DNA of 43,546 bases from Bacteroidota bacterium (GTDB taxonomy: Bacteria > Bacteroidota > Ignavibacteria > Palsa-1295), in contig JAUZOQ010000020.1 of assembly GCA_030706385.1 (NCBI GenBank), positions 1 to 43,546 of the forward strand, read 5' to 3'. Made by a program: the position numbers and the translations under genes. Below, one piece after another: positions 42,406 to 43,546 of this stretch. The notes under the pieces are model-generated. The model was not told where the DNA came from and did not search any database. It saw only the letters and a list, made by a program, of their open reading frames with translations. Numbering within the stretch: the first letter of the stretch is position 1; every line of letters starts with the position of its first letter.

Positions 42406-43546
42406 ATGGCAAAGAAAACCGAAACGGCTGAACCTAAGAAAAAGATCGACATTCCATCCGAATCCGGAGCACGTAAACTTGGCAAGAATGGCCTGAACTT
42501 GCCGTTTTCCAAAGAAGAGATCATTGCCGATTATCGTATCGCCAATCAATCACGTATTGCAAGCGTCCTCGGAAGGCGTGAAGTTCTCACGGGCAAAGCC
42601 AAGTTTGGAATATTCGGCGACGGTAAGGAAGTGGCTCAACTCGCAATGGCAAAAGCATTTCAATATGGTGACTGGCGCGCCGGATACTACCGAGATCAGA
42701 CGTTCATGTTCGCCACCGGTACGAGCGATCTTCAGAAGTTCTTTGCGCAGCTTTATGCTCATGCCGATGTAAGCGCTGATCCCGCTTCGGGCGGTCGAAT
42801 GATGAATGCACACTTTTCCACGCGCAGCCTTCATGCCGATGGCTCCTGGCGCGATCTGATGAAGCTCAAGCACTCTTCACCCGATTTTTCTCCTACAGCC
42901 GGGCAAATGCCGCGCCTTGTCGGGCTTGCCTATGCTTCCAAGCTCTATCGAGAAAATCCCGGTTTGCATGAGATGACCGGATTCAGCGATCATGGCAATG
43001 AAGTTGCCTTCGGCACCATTGGCAATGCAAGCACATCGGAAGGTGTATTTTTCGAAGCGGTTAATGCTGCAGGTGTGCTGAAGATCCCCATGGTCATTAG
43101 TATTTGGGATGATGAATACGGAATCTCTGTCCCTGCCGAATATCAGACGACGAAGAAATCGATCTCGAAAGTGCTTTCCGGATTTGAGGCTGGTAGTGGC
43201 GATGACGGCTATCTCTTCTATGTGGTTAAAGGCTGGGATTATCATGCTCTCTGTGAAGCATATCTATCCGGAGTGCCAAAAGTTCGTGAAAGCCATATAC
43301 CGGCGCTCTACCATATAACGGAGATGACTCAGCCTCAAGGTCATTCGACTTCCGGATCGCAGGAGCGGTATAAATCAAAAGAACGACTTGCCTGGGAAGC
43401 CGAGTATGACTGCAACCGGAAGATGCGCGAATGGATGATCTCGAGTCACGTCATAACGGAGTCCGCGCTTGACCAGATCGAGAAAGAGGATAAGGAAGTT
43501 GTCGATGAGGCCAAGCGCAGAGCCTTCGAAGCATTCTTGAATCCTA
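42406..43546 (+). CDS. thiamine-dependent 2-oxoacid dehydrogenase E1 component, 3' part beyond the window
   Basis: Partial gene, open from ATG 42406 (MAKKTETAEPKKKIDIP) to the right edge, 380 codons. Conserved blocks include GIFGDGKEVAQLAMAKAF, DWRAGYYRDQTFMFATG, GGRMMNAHFSTRSLH and TAGQMPRLVGLAYA. The TPP region is FGTIGNASTSEGVFFEAVNAAG...WDDEYGISVP (about 202-243). This matches the E1 alpha half of the Bacteroidota branched-chain/pyruvate-type dehydrogenases, in which alpha and beta halves are fused into an ~800-residue chain; whether the beta half follows cannot be seen. The classical GDG...N signature reads G206-N207-A208 here and the later Asn position is Asp (D235-D236). A role in oxidative decarboxylation of branched-chain 2-oxoacids is likely, not proven. 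Confidence 0.85.
   Translation, partial: MAKKTETAEPKKKIDIPSESGARKLGKNGLNLPFSKEEIIADYRIANQSRIASVLGRREVLTGKAKFGIFGDGKEVAQLAMAKAFQYGDWRAGYYRDQTFMFATGTSDLQKFFAQLYAHADVSADPASGGRMMNAHFSTRSLHADGSWRDLMKLKHSSPDFSPTAGQMPRLVGLAYASKLYRENPGLHEMTGFSDHGNEVAFGTIGNASTSEGVFFEAVNAAGVLKIPMVISIWDDEYGISVPAEYQTTKKSISKVLSGFEAGSGDDGYLFYVVKGWDYHALCEAYLSGVPKVRESHIPALYHITEMTQPQGHSTSGSQERYKSKERLAWEAEYDCNRKMREWMISSHVITESALDQIEKEDKEVVDEAKRRAFEAFLNP

Overview
The window reads as chromosomal DNA from a Gram-negative bacterium of the Bacteroidota/Chlorobiota (FCB) branch, perhaps a Kapaibacteria- or Ignavibacteria-like lineage. That placement is inference. It rests on four large secreted proteins ending in a type IX secretion (T9SS) sorting domain, the 'alternative' GlmU-type sugar nucleotidyltransferase, a DUF2723 membrane protein, a transketolase split into two genes, a Bacteroidota-style E1 dehydrogenase, and many starts with weak or no Shine-Dalgarno sequence. 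I saw no rRNA, tRNA, CRISPR array, prophage or insertion sequence.

Layout. 1-9482 (minus strand) is a tight run of eight genes transcribed right to left: YbbR-like protein, M20 peptidase, DUF2723 membrane protein, SIS-type phosphosugar isomerase, Fmt, a glycerophosphodiesterase, a DUF255 thioredoxin-like protein and a partial 3-methyladenine DNA glycosylase that leaves the window. Most junctions overlap by a few bases. 9586-16808 (minus) is a secreted-protein locus: three tandem DUF1800 paralogues and one DUF1501 protein, all with twin-arginine-type leaders, closed by an intrinsic terminator. The most upstream DUF1800 copy has ACG where its sisters have ATG, and it is joined at its 3' end to what looks like the tail of a lexA-like gene.

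17165-27993 is mostly plus strand. rmuC comes first, followed by minus-strand TPR, HU and a small unknown gene. Then come the two transketolase halves, two multi-domain parvulin prolyl isomerases, an M16 peptidase and a glycine-rich RRM protein. The isomerases and peptidase form an envelope protein folding and turnover group. 28051-36756 (minus) encodes three very large T9SS cargo proteins: a GH20-like glycosidase with an inserted carbohydrate-binding module, a PD40/hydrazine-synthase-alpha-like protein with one CxxCH haem motif, and an Asp-box beta-propeller protein.

36954-43546 holds a small membrane protein, rplT with a structured attenuator-like leader, rpmE, the alternative GlmU-like enzyme, dapA-dapB for lysine/diaminopimelate synthesis, a DUF4159 protein, and the start of an E1 2-oxoacid dehydrogenase gene that runs off the right edge.

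The points most worth checking are the DUF1800 copy with the lost or ACG start and its lexA-like junction, the rplT leader, and the combination of a Tat leader with a T9SS tail on the DUF1501 protein. No complete new multi-gene system is demonstrated; the DUF1501/DUF1800 locus is the best candidate for an undescribed function.
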